IMG/VR virus record: IMGVR_UViG_3300045107_000494
Coordinates: 1-20,267 of that record
DNA: 20,267 bases
Reading direction: 5' to 3' (one strand)
Source: a virus
Shown piece after piece: positions 1 to 6,053 of this stretch. The notes beneath the pieces are model-generated. The model was not told the origin of the DNA and made no database searches. It worked only from the letters and a program-made list of their open reading frames with translations. Within the stretch, counting starts at the first letter, position 1. Each line of letters begins with the position of its first letter. The position numbers and the translations under genes were made by a program.

Positions 1-396
1 CGGGTTCCCGCTGTTGTACTGGCCGGTGGCGACGTTCAGACTGTTGAACCGGGGCGTACCGGCCGGGAGACAATCCCCCATCAGGACCGAATCGGCCGAA
101 TAGCCGGCGCGCGGCCCGTCCGCGATCTGGGACGGGGTCCGGGCCATTACCACGAAGTTGACCCAGGGCAGGGCGGCCAGGGCCGACCGGATCGCGGCGG
201 ACATGGTCGCGAACGCCGCGGCCCCGATCCCGTTCCCGGTCGGCGCCGACACGGTCACGACCTGGGCCGGCGGGACGTGCCGGCGCGCGACGTAGTCCGC
301 CGCAACGGCGACGCTGTCCGGGTCGTCGCCGTTCCTCACGACCAGGACGCGGGCCGGGTGTGCCCGGCGCAGGTTGCCCGAAGTGTCAATCGGCAT
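1..396 (-). CDS. TIGR03790-like protein of unknown function, partial (C-terminus outside window)
   Basis: The frame is open for 132 codons from an ATG at 396 to the window edge, so only the N-terminal part is seen. A purine-rich GGGGGAGGGGG lies just upstream as a ribosome-binding site, and the start overlaps the preceding gene by 11 bases. Residues 16-50 read as a strand-turn-helix (ARVLVVRNGDDPDSVAVAAD, then YVARRHVPPAQVV). This resembles the N-terminus of the TIGR03790 family, whose members begin with a 'valued nucleotide-like' pattern of L-V-V-x-N-x-x-x-P-D-S followed by A-x-Y-x-x-x-R-x-x-P. The family has no known function and is, as I recall it, a bacterial chromosomal family rather than a phage one. 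There is no signal peptide in the visible part. The gene follows two small membrane proteins, where many phages carry an endolysin, so a role in lysis or the cell surface is possible but unproven. The family match is from memory of the pattern only. Confidence 0.6.
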   Translation of the reverse strand, partial: MPIDTSGNLRRAHPARVLVVRNGDDPDSVAVAADYVARRHVPPAQVVTVSAPTGNGIGAAAFATMSAAIRSALAALPWVNFVVMARTPSQIADGPRAGYSADSVLMGDCLPAGTPRFNSLNVATGQYNSGNP

Positions 397-673
397 TCGC
401 GGCGCCCCCTCCCCCGTTCCAACTGGTTTTGGGCGACCTGATGAAGGCCAGCGCCGCGATCACGGCGGCGGCCCAGGCCAGCACGCGCGCGGCGTGCGGG
501 GCGACGTCCATCTTCAGCGCCGAGGCGAGCACGACCGTCCAGGCGCCCACCACGGACGCGCCGAACTCCGCGTACCGGAACGAGCCGAAGTAGCGGTCGA
601 ACAGGCGCAGCGCTCTGCGCGGCGCCGCCTTCAGCGCGGCGCGGCCGCGCGTCTGAATGAACTCGTCGATCAT
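386..673 (-). CDS. small membrane protein, holin-like
   Basis: This is a 95-residue protein starting at ATG 673, which overlaps the TGA of the preceding gene in an ATGA arrangement, so translation is probably coupled. Residues 1-33 are basic and amphipathic (RGRAALKAAPRRALRLFDRY). Two hydrophobic segments follow, about residues 37-53 (FGASVVGAWTVVLASAL) and 64-79 (VLAWAAAVIAALAFI). The tail is short and glycine-rich. Size, two membrane spans and position after a second small membrane protein fit a class II holin, which opens the inner membrane at lysis. The sequence itself is not one I recognise, and any small membrane protein would look similar. The next gene starts inside its last codons. 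Confidence 0.6.
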   Translation of the reverse strand: MIDEFIQTRGRAALKAAPRRALRLFDRYFGSFRYAEFGASVVGAWTVVLASALKMDVAPHAARVLAWAAAVIAALAFIRSPKTSWNGGGGAANAD

Positions 674-987
674 GGCGTTCGCGATCTCCCTCCGCCGGCC
701 GCCTGGGCGCCCACCTGCGCGAGGAGCAGGTCGAGCTTGGCCTCGACCACGGCCAGGCGCGAAGCCCGGTCCTCCTTCACCTGCGTCCAGTCGGCGAGCA
801 GCTTCTCCACCTTCGCCAGCGTCTCGGTCTGGCGGTCGTGCATCATGTCGTGGCGCGCGAGGGTCTTCTCGACGCGCCAGGCCCACCCCACGAGGAGCAT
901 CACCAGCGGCACGAGGAACTTGAACAGGTCCCACTGGTTGGCCGGCTGGAGGAACCAGTGCAGCGCCCCGTTCTCGGCCGGGTGCAT
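670..987 (-). CDS. small membrane protein with coiled coil, XhlA/holin-like
   Basis: This is a 105-residue protein starting at ATG 987, twelve bases after the preceding gene, with AGTAGG upstream as a weak ribosome-binding site. One hydrophobic segment lies near the N-terminus at about residues 20-37 (DLFKFLVPLVMLLVGWAW). It is followed by a charged, heptad-patterned helix through residues 38-92 (TLAKVEKLLADW, RLAVVEAKLDLLL). One membrane span plus a coiled coil is the build of haemolysin XhlA-type and some holin-accessory proteins, although XhlA carries the span at the other end. With the adjoining 95-residue protein it may form a holin pair or a holin with regulator. A structural or spanin-like role cannot be excluded. 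Confidence 0.6.
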   Translation of the reverse strand: MHPAENGALHWFLQPANQWDLFKFLVPLVMLLVGWAWRVEKTLARHDMMHDRQTETLAKVEKLLADWTQVKEDRASRLAVVEAKLDLLLAQVGAQAAGGGRSRTP

Positions 988-999
988 AATGGCCTACTT

Positions 1000-1404
1000 T
1001 CAGCCCTTGCCCCGCGCGCAGTCGCACGCCAGGCACAGGTCGTCGGTGCGGGCCGGGTCGGTGGCCAGCACCTGGTAGCGTTCTTCGCCCCCGCCCTGGG
1101 CGGGCACGACGATGGCGTCGCCCGGAGAGACCGCGGCGCCCCAGGGCAGCAGCACGCGGGCGTCGGCGACGGCCACCGGCCGCCCGGCCTGCTGCACCTC
1201 GCGCGGCTGCCGGATCGGCGCGACGGCGCAGGCCGACCGGACACGTTCCACGGGGAACTCCGTGCCGCCCAGGTCGTCCTGGACGCCGGTCCCTTGCCGC
1301 TCGATCACGCACGGCGTCCGGAGCGCGGCCGACATGGCGGCCCGGAGCGTGACCAGGTCGCCGGGGGTCAAGTTATCGCACCCCTCAAAACCAGGTGTCG
1401 TCAC
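1000..1404 (-). CDS. head-closure / head-tail adaptor protein (SPP1 gp16 / HK97 gp10-like position)
   Basis: A 134-residue protein starting at GTG 1404. GGAG sits seven bases upstream of the start, and the gene overlaps the preceding one by 20 bases. The layout is typical of small neck proteins: a short helix, then a beta-rich body with a 'x-V-E-R-x-R-S-A-C-A-V-A-P-I' strand at about residues 51-64 and a 'DARVLLPWGAAVSPGDAIVV' segment at residues 81-100, ending in a Cys-containing tail. Head-tail adaptor and DUF6093-like minor proteins carry a comparable pattern in which a strand is followed by G-D-x-I-x-V. These proteins sit below the portal and close the head after packaging. Assignment rests mainly on size and on its place after coat protein and a helical connector; the family is not certain. 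Confidence 0.55.
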   Translation of the reverse strand: MTTPGFEGCDNLTPGDLVTLRAAMSAALRTPCVIERQGTGVQDDLGGTEFPVERVRSACAVAPIRQPREVQQAGRPVAVADARVLLPWGAAVSPGDAIVVPAQGGGEERYQVLATDPARTDDLCLACDCARGKG

Positions 1405-1726
1405 GTGTCAGCTCCGCGGTCCGGGGCCGGGCGCGCCCGGCGAACTCGCGCGACAGGGCCAGGCACCCCTCGCGCTTCTGGCTCAACTTGAACTCCTGGT
1501 CGCTGCTCTTCATGTCCACCTGCCGGGCGTAGCGCGCGGCGAGGGTGAGCAGCACGTCGGAGGCGGCGCCCCACCGGTCGTACCGGGTCTCGCCGTCCTC
1601 CTCGTAGGCCCGCTCCAGGAGCGCGTCCTGGACGGTCTCGTCGTCCAGGTCCTCCAGCAGGTCACCGGCGGCGATGGTGCGCCGGACGCGCCGGATCTCC
1701 TCCGACAGCTCAGGCAGCAGCGCCAT
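1385..1726 (-). CDS. head-tail connector protein (gp6-like, helical)
   Basis: A 113-residue, mostly helical acidic protein starting at ATG 1726, with GGGGGAGG a few bases upstream and a 17-base overlap with the preceding gene. Its order of segments, an N-terminal helix (LSEEIRRVRRTIAAGDLLED), D-D-E-T-V-Q-D-A-L-L-E-R-A, then a long helix with R-W-G-A-A-S-D-V-L-L-T-L-A-A-R-Y-A, is like HK97 gp6/SPP1 gp15-type connectors. These form a ring beneath the portal, and the K-x-S-x-Q-E-F-K-L-S motif after the helix is also common in that group. The gene lies exactly where this protein is expected, between the coat gene and the head-closure gene. Confidence is good for role by position and moderate for family. 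Confidence 0.6.
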   Translation of the reverse strand: MALLPELSEEIRRVRRTIAAGDLLEDLDDETVQDALLERAYEEDGETRYDRWGAASDVLLTLAARYARQVDMKSSDQEFKLSQKREGCLALSREFAGRARPRTAELTRDDTWF

Positions 1727-1958
1727 CGCCCTCCCCCTTCTCGCCCTTCTTCGCGCGCGGCCGCCGGGGCGGTGCGCCGTCGTCGTCGAGGCGGTGGTTG
1801 GCCAGCTCCTCCTCGGTCGGCGGGGTCAGGCCCTGGCCCGAGTAGAACGCGGCCACCTCCTCGGGGGTGGCGTCGCGGAAGCCCTCGGCGAGCAGCCCCT
1901 CGCGGCGGGAGTCGGGGACGGAGTGGGTCGCCCCGTCGGGGTTGACGAGGTAAGTCAT
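1710..1958 (-). CDS. small hypothetical structural-module protein
   Basis: An 82-residue protein starting at ATG 1958; an in-frame ATG at 1994 would add twelve residues, but its purine-rich tract is only two bases away. The N-terminal half (MTYLVNPDGATHSVPDSRR, then EGLLAEGFRDATPEEVAAFY) resembles short phage proteins that follow the coat gene and carry an L-x-x-x-G-F-x-x-A-T-P-E-E motif. The C-terminal 20 residues are a lysine- and glycine-rich tail. It may be a head-decoration or completion protein or a virion-bound peptide. I do not recognise a named family. Expression is probably coupled to the coat operon, because a hairpin but no U-rich terminator separates them. Confidence 0.6.
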   Translation of the reverse strand: MTYLVNPDGATHSVPDSRREGLLAEGFRDATPEEVAAFYSGQGLTPPTEEELANHRLDDDGAPPRRPRAKKGEKGEGDGAAA

Positions 1959-2034
1959 GGCCGGCCCTTGCCCCGGGGGGGGTACCCGGCCCATTCCCTC
2001 GGTTGGGGGTTTCCCCCCCGCCGGAAGGTCAGTG

Positions 2035-2051
2035 AACCCCGTGGCGGGGTT
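2035..2051 (-). terminator. hairpin overlapping the coat-gene stop codon
   Basis: On the minus strand AACCCCG, a 3-base loop CCA and CGGGGTT form a perfect 7-bp stem starting inside the TAA stop codon of the coat gene. No run of U follows, so this is more likely an mRNA 3'-end stabiliser or a leaky attenuator than a full terminator. Confidence 0.5.
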
Positions 2052-2949
2052 ACGAGAGGACGACGACGCCGCTCACGTCGCGGAGCTTCTTGACGCCGTA
2101 CAGGATGTCCATGCCGACGCGCAGGCCGCGGTCGGCCATCGAGTACTGCGCCAGGATGCGGAGCGTCAGGCCCGACTCGGTGTCGGTGATGCTCTGCGCG
2201 GTGACGCCGGAGCCTTCGGGCGGGGCCTCCAGGGCGCGGGTGGCGAGCACCATCGCCTCGGGGTGGACGGCCAGGTTCTTGGTCGAGGCCGGCGTGCCGG
2301 CGACCACCGGGACGCGGTTCGACTCGAAGATGTCGAACCCGTCGAGGCGGCCGATGCTGCCCTCGCTGACGGCCTCGGCGCGCTGGTTGGCGAAGTAGTT
2401 CGCCAGCTTGTCGTCTCCGAGCAGGCCGGTGCCGTCCTTGGGCGAGATGACCAGCGCTCGGCCCGCCGTGGGGACGTTCTGCGCGTTCATCTTCTCGCGG
2501 GCCTTGGTGACCACCGAGCGGGCCAGGTCCGTGCCGCTGGTGCCGACCGACTGGGTGAACTGCGCGTAGAGAGCGAACAGCTCGTCTTCGACGGCGACCG
2601 CCAGCGCCTCGGCCATCGGGTCGAGGTAGGTGTCCATCAGAACCGGGTTCGCCTGCGCCTTGGTAAGGTCCGGGACGAGGATGTCCACGTACTTGTGGTG
2701 GTCCAGGGTGACCGTGACCTTGCTGCCGCCCGTCGGCTCCTGCACCGTCGCCTGCGCGCCGGTCTTCTCCTGGGCGGCGAGCGTCCCGTAGTACGGGATG
2801 GTCAGGCTCTCGCCCTTAGAGAACTCGCCGAAGTCGGTGTCCTTGCGGCACACGCGGGCGAGCACGATCTTGTTGCGGAACAGCATCAGGGCGCGGTTCG
2901 CCCAAATTTGGGGCACAAACCCCGCCGCCTTCGCGTTCGCGAAGTTCAT
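2050..2949 (-). CDS. major capsid (coat) protein, P22-coat-like HK97 fold
   Basis: A 299-residue protein with ATG at 2949, preceded by GGGAG at eight bases; this beats an in-frame ATG at 2973, which has no such site. The start (FVPQIWANRALMLFRNKIVL) and the following F-x-K-G-E-S-L-T-I-P, then V-T-V-T-L-D-H-H-K-Y-V-D-I-L-V, match the P22-type coat protein pattern: 'W...A...L...LVLA', a GD/GE-x-x-x-I-P strand, then the 'Y' strand and helix with P-M-A-E-A-L-A-V-A-V-E-D-E-L. The C-terminal domain contains the usual F-D-I-F-E-S-N-R-V-P. No N-terminal delta domain is seen, in line with use of a separate scaffold, which is the preceding gene. The product self-assembles into the icosahedral shell. 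Hairpins flank the gene at both ends, which may set its high expression apart from neighbours. Confidence 0.88.
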   Translation of the reverse strand: MNFANAKAAGFVPQIWANRALMLFRNKIVLARVCRKDTDFGEFSKGESLTIPYYGTLAAQEKTGAQATVQEPTGGSKVTVTLDHHKYVDILVPDLTKAQANPVLMDTYLDPMAEALAVAVEDELFALYAQFTQSVGTSGTDLARSVVTKAREKMNAQNVPTAGRALVISPKDGTGLLGDDKLANYFANQRAEAVSEGSIGRLDGFDIFESNRVPVVAGTPASTKNLAVHPEAMVLATRALEAPPEGSGVTAQSITDTESGLTLRILAQYSMADRGLRVGMDILYGVKKLRDVSGVVVLS

Positions 2950-3007
2950 GGTGTGATCTCCCGCGGGGCGCACCCGGCCCGCCCCGCCCTCTCTCCCGTG
3001 CTAAAGC

Positions 3008-3032
3008 GCCAACGCGACGGTGCCGCGTTGGC
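3008..3032 (-). terminator. strong hairpin between scaffold and coat genes
   Basis: GCCAACGCG and CGCGTTGGC form a perfect 9-bp stem with a 7-base loop. On the minus strand the stem is followed by GCTTTAG, a short U-rich tail, so it could end part of the scaffold transcripts. It may instead act as a processing or stabilising site at the 5' end of coat mRNA. Confidence 0.5.
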
Positions 3033-3034
3033 AG

Positions 3035-3049
3035 GGGCTGTTTCAGCCC
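3035..3049 (-). terminator. second small hairpin at the scaffold stop codon
   Basis: GGGCTG, a 3-base loop and CAGCCC form a 6-bp stem overlapping the scaffold TGA at 3043-3045. It lies directly before the 9-bp hairpin, giving tandem stem-loops between scaffold and coat genes. Confidence 0.4.
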
Positions 3050-3729
3050 TGGACGATCCGGCCCTCTTTGACGGCCAGGTGGATGGCGGCCTGGTTGGCC
3101 GCGTAGAACTTGGGGTCGGCGATCTGGGACGTGGTGAACGACTGGCCCGCGCCGGTGCCCCCGCCGGTCCCGCCGTTGGTGGCCCCCACCGCCGGCACCT
3201 GCGGCCGGCTGGGCGCCCCCTCGGCCTTCAGGTAAGGCTTGGCGTCCAGGACGCCCTTGACCAGCTCGGAAAGGTTCGTCGGCTCGCCGTTCGCGTCCCG
3301 CTGGATCTTGGCCTCGTCGATCAGGTGGCGGACCAGGTCCGGATCGACCGCGCCGGCCTGCTGCGCGGCGAGCTTGATCTCGGTGGACAGCACGCGCGCG
3401 GCGGCCGCCTTGGCGTCGGCCTCCGCCTTGGAGGCGCGCTCCTCGGCCTTCTGCTGCTCGCTCAGGCTCGCCTGGCGGCGCTCCTCGGCGTCCTTCTCGA
3501 ACTGCTGCACGCGGGTCTCAGCGCCGGCCTTCTCAGTCTTGAGAGCCTCGATCTGCGCGAGGGCCTGCTCCAGCGTGAGCGCCGGTTGGGCGCCGCCGCC
3601 AGCGCCGCCGTCGTTCGTCCCGCTGCCCTGGCCGACGGTGCCCTCAGACCCGCCGGAAGCGCCGGTCCCGCCGCCCGTGCCGCCACCGGCACCAGTGACA
3701 TCAGAGAAATGAGCGCGAATGAAACGCAT
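3043..3729 (-). CDS. capsid scaffolding protein
   Basis: A 228-residue protein from ATG 3729. Residues 1-50 are a glycine/serine/threonine-rich linker. Residues about 50-125 form a long charged coiled coil (EQALAQIEALKTEKAGAETR, then EERASKAEADAKAAAARVL). A second helical section follows with V-D-P-D-L-V-R-H-L-I-D-E-A-K-I and L-S-E-L-V-K-G-V-L-D-A-K-P-Y-L. Residues about 180-200 are again glycine-rich before a C-terminal helix. This coiled-coil plus D-x-D-L-V plus L-x-x-L-L-K-x-x-P-Y-L layout is that of gp20/GP20-type phage scaffolds, which co-assemble with coat protein and are released before or during packaging. It directly precedes the coat gene, as expected. A candidate late promoter lies about 100 bases upstream. 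Confidence 0.85.
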   Translation of the reverse strand: MRFIRAHFSDVTGAGGGTGGGTGASGGSEGTVGQGSGTNDGGAGGGAQPALTLEQALAQIEALKTEKAGAETRVQQFEKDAEERRQASLSEQQKAEERASKAEADAKAAAARVLSTEIKLAAQQAGAVDPDLVRHLIDEAKIQRDANGEPTNLSELVKGVLDAKPYLKAEGAPSRPQVPAVGATNGGTGGGTGAGQSFTTSQIADPKFYAANQAAIHLAVKEGRIVQG

Positions 3730-3826
3730 CGCCGCATGGGTCCCCTCGTTCGCGGAGTTGGGGACGGGGAGCAGCGCGGCCGGGGCGTGGTGCCCTCTTC
3801 GCGCCGCTGCCTGCCGTCCGTTTCGG

Positions 3827-3859
3827 CTATTAATCGGGGAAGGGGGGCGGGCGACAAAC
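3827..3859 (-). promoter_or_regulatory. candidate late promoter, copy 2 (GTTTGT-N17-CGATTAATAG)
   Basis: On the minus strand GTTTGT is followed after exactly 17 bases by CGATTAATAG. The same two blocks with the same 17-base gap occur at 9598-9630, upstream of the terminase operon, while the 17 bases between differ in the two copies. Orientation is set by context: only minus-strand genes follow this copy. The site lies about 100 bases before the scaffold start, between the 3918-3953 terminator and the gene it would serve. Confidence 0.6.
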
Positions 3860-3917
3860 GGGACGCGGGGAGTCCACGTCCACGCCCGGCTCGATCACCT
3901 GGGTGGCGATCAACGGA

Positions 3918-3953
3918 AAGGCCCCCTCTCTCGGTCGCGAGAGAGGGGGCCTT
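3918..3953 (-). terminator. strong (bidirectional) intrinsic terminator
   Basis: A perfect 16-bp stem (AAGGCCCCCTCTCTCG against its complement) encloses a 4-base GTCG/CGAC loop. On the minus strand the stem ends CCTT, followed by TCC. It ends the terminase-portal-head transcript after the small gene ending at 3992 and separates it from the scaffold/coat unit. The plus-strand side runs into the palindrome CTTACGTAAG at 3951-3960. The bases from 3730 to 3991 hold no gene that I can support. Confidence 0.8.
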
Positions 3954-3991
3954 ACGTAAGAACGTCGAAACCGTGGTTTCGGGCAACAAGC

Positions 3992-4297
3992 CTACTGTGC
4001 TTTGTCCGCCGCCTCCGCCTCGGCCACCCGCTGCTGGAAGGCGGGGTCTTCCCACCACCGCTTCGGCTGGCGGCGTACGAGGGTCCCGTCCGCCGCGAAG
4101 AGCTGGGCGTCTCCGGGGCCACCCCGTTCGACCGACTCGGCGATCCGGGCCATGTGCCCGCTGAGGTTGGTGTGCGGCCAGGGGATGCGCTCCGGGCCGC
4201 TGACCTGAGCGGCCTGGTCGATCAGCCCGACCCTCCCGCGGACGGCGTCCCTGGCGGGGGAGGCGACTCCTGAGGGCTTACGTTCGGTTTTGGGCAT
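3992..4297 (-). CDS. small hypothetical protein at end of head operon
   Basis: A 101-residue protein. ATG 4297 is chosen because GGAGGTGA lies eight bases upstream, a near-perfect ribosome-binding site that itself contains the stop codon of the preceding gene; an in-frame ATG at 4315 has a poorer site. The N-terminus is basic (MPKTERKPSGVASPARDAVRGR), the middle holds I-P-W-P-H-T-N-L-S-G-H-M-A-R-I-A, and the C-terminal part has A-D-G-T-L-V-R-R-Q-P-K-R-W-W-E-D-P and a charged helix. Tryptophan-rich short basic proteins of this kind are often virion-associated. No named family is recognised. It is the last gene before the strong terminator. Confidence 0.6.
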   Translation of the reverse strand: MPKTERKPSGVASPARDAVRGRVGLIDQAAQVSGPERIPWPHTNLSGHMARIAESVERGGPGDAQLFAADGTLVRRQPKRWWEDPAFQQRVAEAEAADKAQ

Positions 4298-4305
4298 CGT
4301 CGCGC

Positions 4306-6051
4306 TCACCTCCATCCCTGGGCGCGCAGCAGATCGCCTATTGCCCTGGCGACCGCCGCGAAATCGTCGTCATCCCATTGTACCGGATAATCGACCTCCC
4401 GCTTCACGCGCATCTCCGCGAGCTGGAGCAGCGCCTCCGGGTCGCCGCTCTCGACGGCGATGAACTGTGCGTAGGACCGCGCCCACAGTTCACTCGGCTG
4501 GAGGGCGTAAGCCAGGAAGTCCTTCCGTACCTTGTGTACCCCGATGTCGCCGCCGTCCAGGGCCACGTCGATCTCGTCCGGACCGTCCAGGAGACGGATC
4601 AGGGTTTGGACGGCGCGGGAGCGGAAGACGGCCACACCCCACGGGGTCATCGGCCCCATCCCCTCGTCCTCCGAGCCGTACCCCTGGTTTTGGCCGAAGA
4701 TCGTCAGGTCGATCATGTGCCCGATCTCGTGGGCCACGGTCATCTCGGGGTGCGGGGTGCCCTCGAATATGCCCAGGTTCTCCGCCACGTACCGGTCCGC
4801 GGACTCGCTCCAGGCGGCGCGGAAGATGCCCAGACCGTCCTTGCCGTCGTCCGGGACGACCGGGATGCGGGGCAGTTCGCCGTCGTCGTGTACGGCGTCT
4901 ATCACCGACACGGCCCGCGCGACGCGACGCCCGAGCGGGGTGTCGGGGATGTCGAGCGCGGCCGACACCGGCGACCGGCGGGGGGGCACCTGGACCTCCG
5001 GCAGGCCCCCCTTCCGCTTCCCGCCGAACCCCTTGCCCGGCGGCCTCACCTCGCGCGAATCCTTCACCGCCGCGGCCTCCCTCGCCTGCATCAAGCCCCT
5101 AGTGTACCGCGTGGTGCCCCATCGCTCGGACTCGTGTTCGCCGACGAAGTCGCCGAGGCGCACCTCGCCTCGGCGGTACGCCTCGCCCGCGGCCTTGCCC
5201 AGGATCTCGTCCTGGATGGCCTCCGGCTGCCGCGCCAGCCACTCCTCCCCGGTCTCCCGAGAGGGAAGGTCATCCAAGTGTGGCACGCACGAGCAGCGGC
5301 AGTTGGGGTGAGTGCCGAACGGCTCGCTGACGGGGAACAGCTTCCCATCCATCGCGAGGCAAGCAGGACAGGTGCGCCTGGACTTGGCACAGACCCACCG
5401 GTACAGGGGCACGCCGCTCTGTTCATAGGCAGCCAGGTTCGCCGCCCGGTACGCGCGGAGCTGCTCGGTCCTGCTTATCGTCAGCGCCCTGGTCAGCGAC
5501 ACCCCGAGGGCGTCCCGGAGGCGCGGCCCGACCAGGCGCGGGGCGAACCCGACGGCGAGGCCCCCGGCGAGCACGTCGCCCGCGACCTTCGCCCCCTCCG
5601 CGGCCACCGACCGGAAGAGTTCGTCCACCGGCGTCCCGTCGGACAGGAAGCCGGCCAGCGCCTCGACCCCGCCGACGTTCAGTTGGGTGAAGGACGCGGC
5701 CACCGCGGGTCTGGCAGCCCGGACCAGCTCCGCGGCGTCGGGCACCGCCACCGATATCGCGTCCCGCTGTGCCGCCGTGACGCGCCGCGCGGCCCCCGAA
5801 CCCAGGCGCGCCATCTCGTCGTCCACCTGCCGCCGCAGCGCCTCGTAGCGGGCCTGGCGGCGCAGCCAGGAGGCGGAGACACGCTCGCCGGTGGCCTTCG
5901 CCTCGGCGACCCGGCCGGCGACGCGCGCCACCTCCTCGTCGAGCCGACGGGCGGCGGCGGACCAGGCCCGCGTCAGGTCCGCCGCCGCGGCCTCGTCACG
6001 GGCGAGAAGCCGGGCGCGGTGCTCCTTCTGGAGGTTCCAGACGTCCGCCAC
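4306..6051 (-). CDS. head morphogenesis (MuF/SPP1 gp7-like) protein fused to a zinc metalloprotease domain
   Basis: A 581-residue protein starting at GTG 6051, two bases after the portal stop. Residues 1-200 are helical and charged. Residues about 190-260 carry the MuF signature: L-T-I-S-R-T-E near 191-196, R-W-V-C-A-K-S-R-R-T-C-P-A-C (cysteines 221, 228, 231) and H-P-N-C-R-C (248-253). MuF proteins sit with the portal and are packaged in the head. After a proline-rich link, residues about 370-581 form a separate domain with H-E-I-G-H at 441-445 and a downstream E-L-W-A-R-S-Y-A-Q-F starting at 521. This is the zincin pattern of two histidines plus a distant glutamate ligand. MuF proteins with C-terminal enzymatic or toxin domains are known. 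The domain may cleave a virion or host protein, or be injected. The protease assignment rests on the motif pair. Confidence 0.85.
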   Translation of the reverse strand: MADVWNLQKEHRARLLARDEAAAADLTRAWSAAARRLDEEVARVAGRVAEAKATGERVSASWLRRQARYEALRRQVDDEMARLGSGAARRVTAAQRDAISVAVPDAAELVRAARPAVAASFTQLNVGGVEALAGFLSDGTPVDELFRSVAAEGAKVAGDVLAGGLAVGFAPRLVGPRLRDALGVSLTRALTISRTEQLRAYRAANLAAYEQSGVPLYRWVCAKSRRTCPACLAMDGKLFPVSEPFGTHPNCRCSCVPHLDDLPSRETGEEWLARQPEAIQDEILGKAAGEAYRRGEVRLGDFVGEHESERWGTTRYTRGLMQAREAAAVKDSREVRPPGKGFGGKRKGGLPEVQVPPRRSPVSAALDIPDTPLGRRVARAVSVIDAVHDDGELPRIPVVPDDGKDGLGIFRAAWSESADRYVAENLGIFEGTPHPEMTVAHEIGHMIDLTIFGQNQGYGSEDEGMGPMTPWGVAVFRSRAVQTLIRLLDGPDEIDVALDGGDIGVHKVRKDFLAYALQPSELWARSYAQFIAVESGDPEALLQLAEMRVKREVDYPVQWDDDDFAAVARAIGDLLRAQGWR

Positions 6052-6053
6052 GG

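Noticed and set aside
1957-4164. Long plus-strand open frame across the coat and scaffold genes
   Set aside because: It is the mirror of minus-strand coding in GC-rich DNA; its translation is Arg/Gly/Asp-rich without motifs while the minus-strand proteins are clear.
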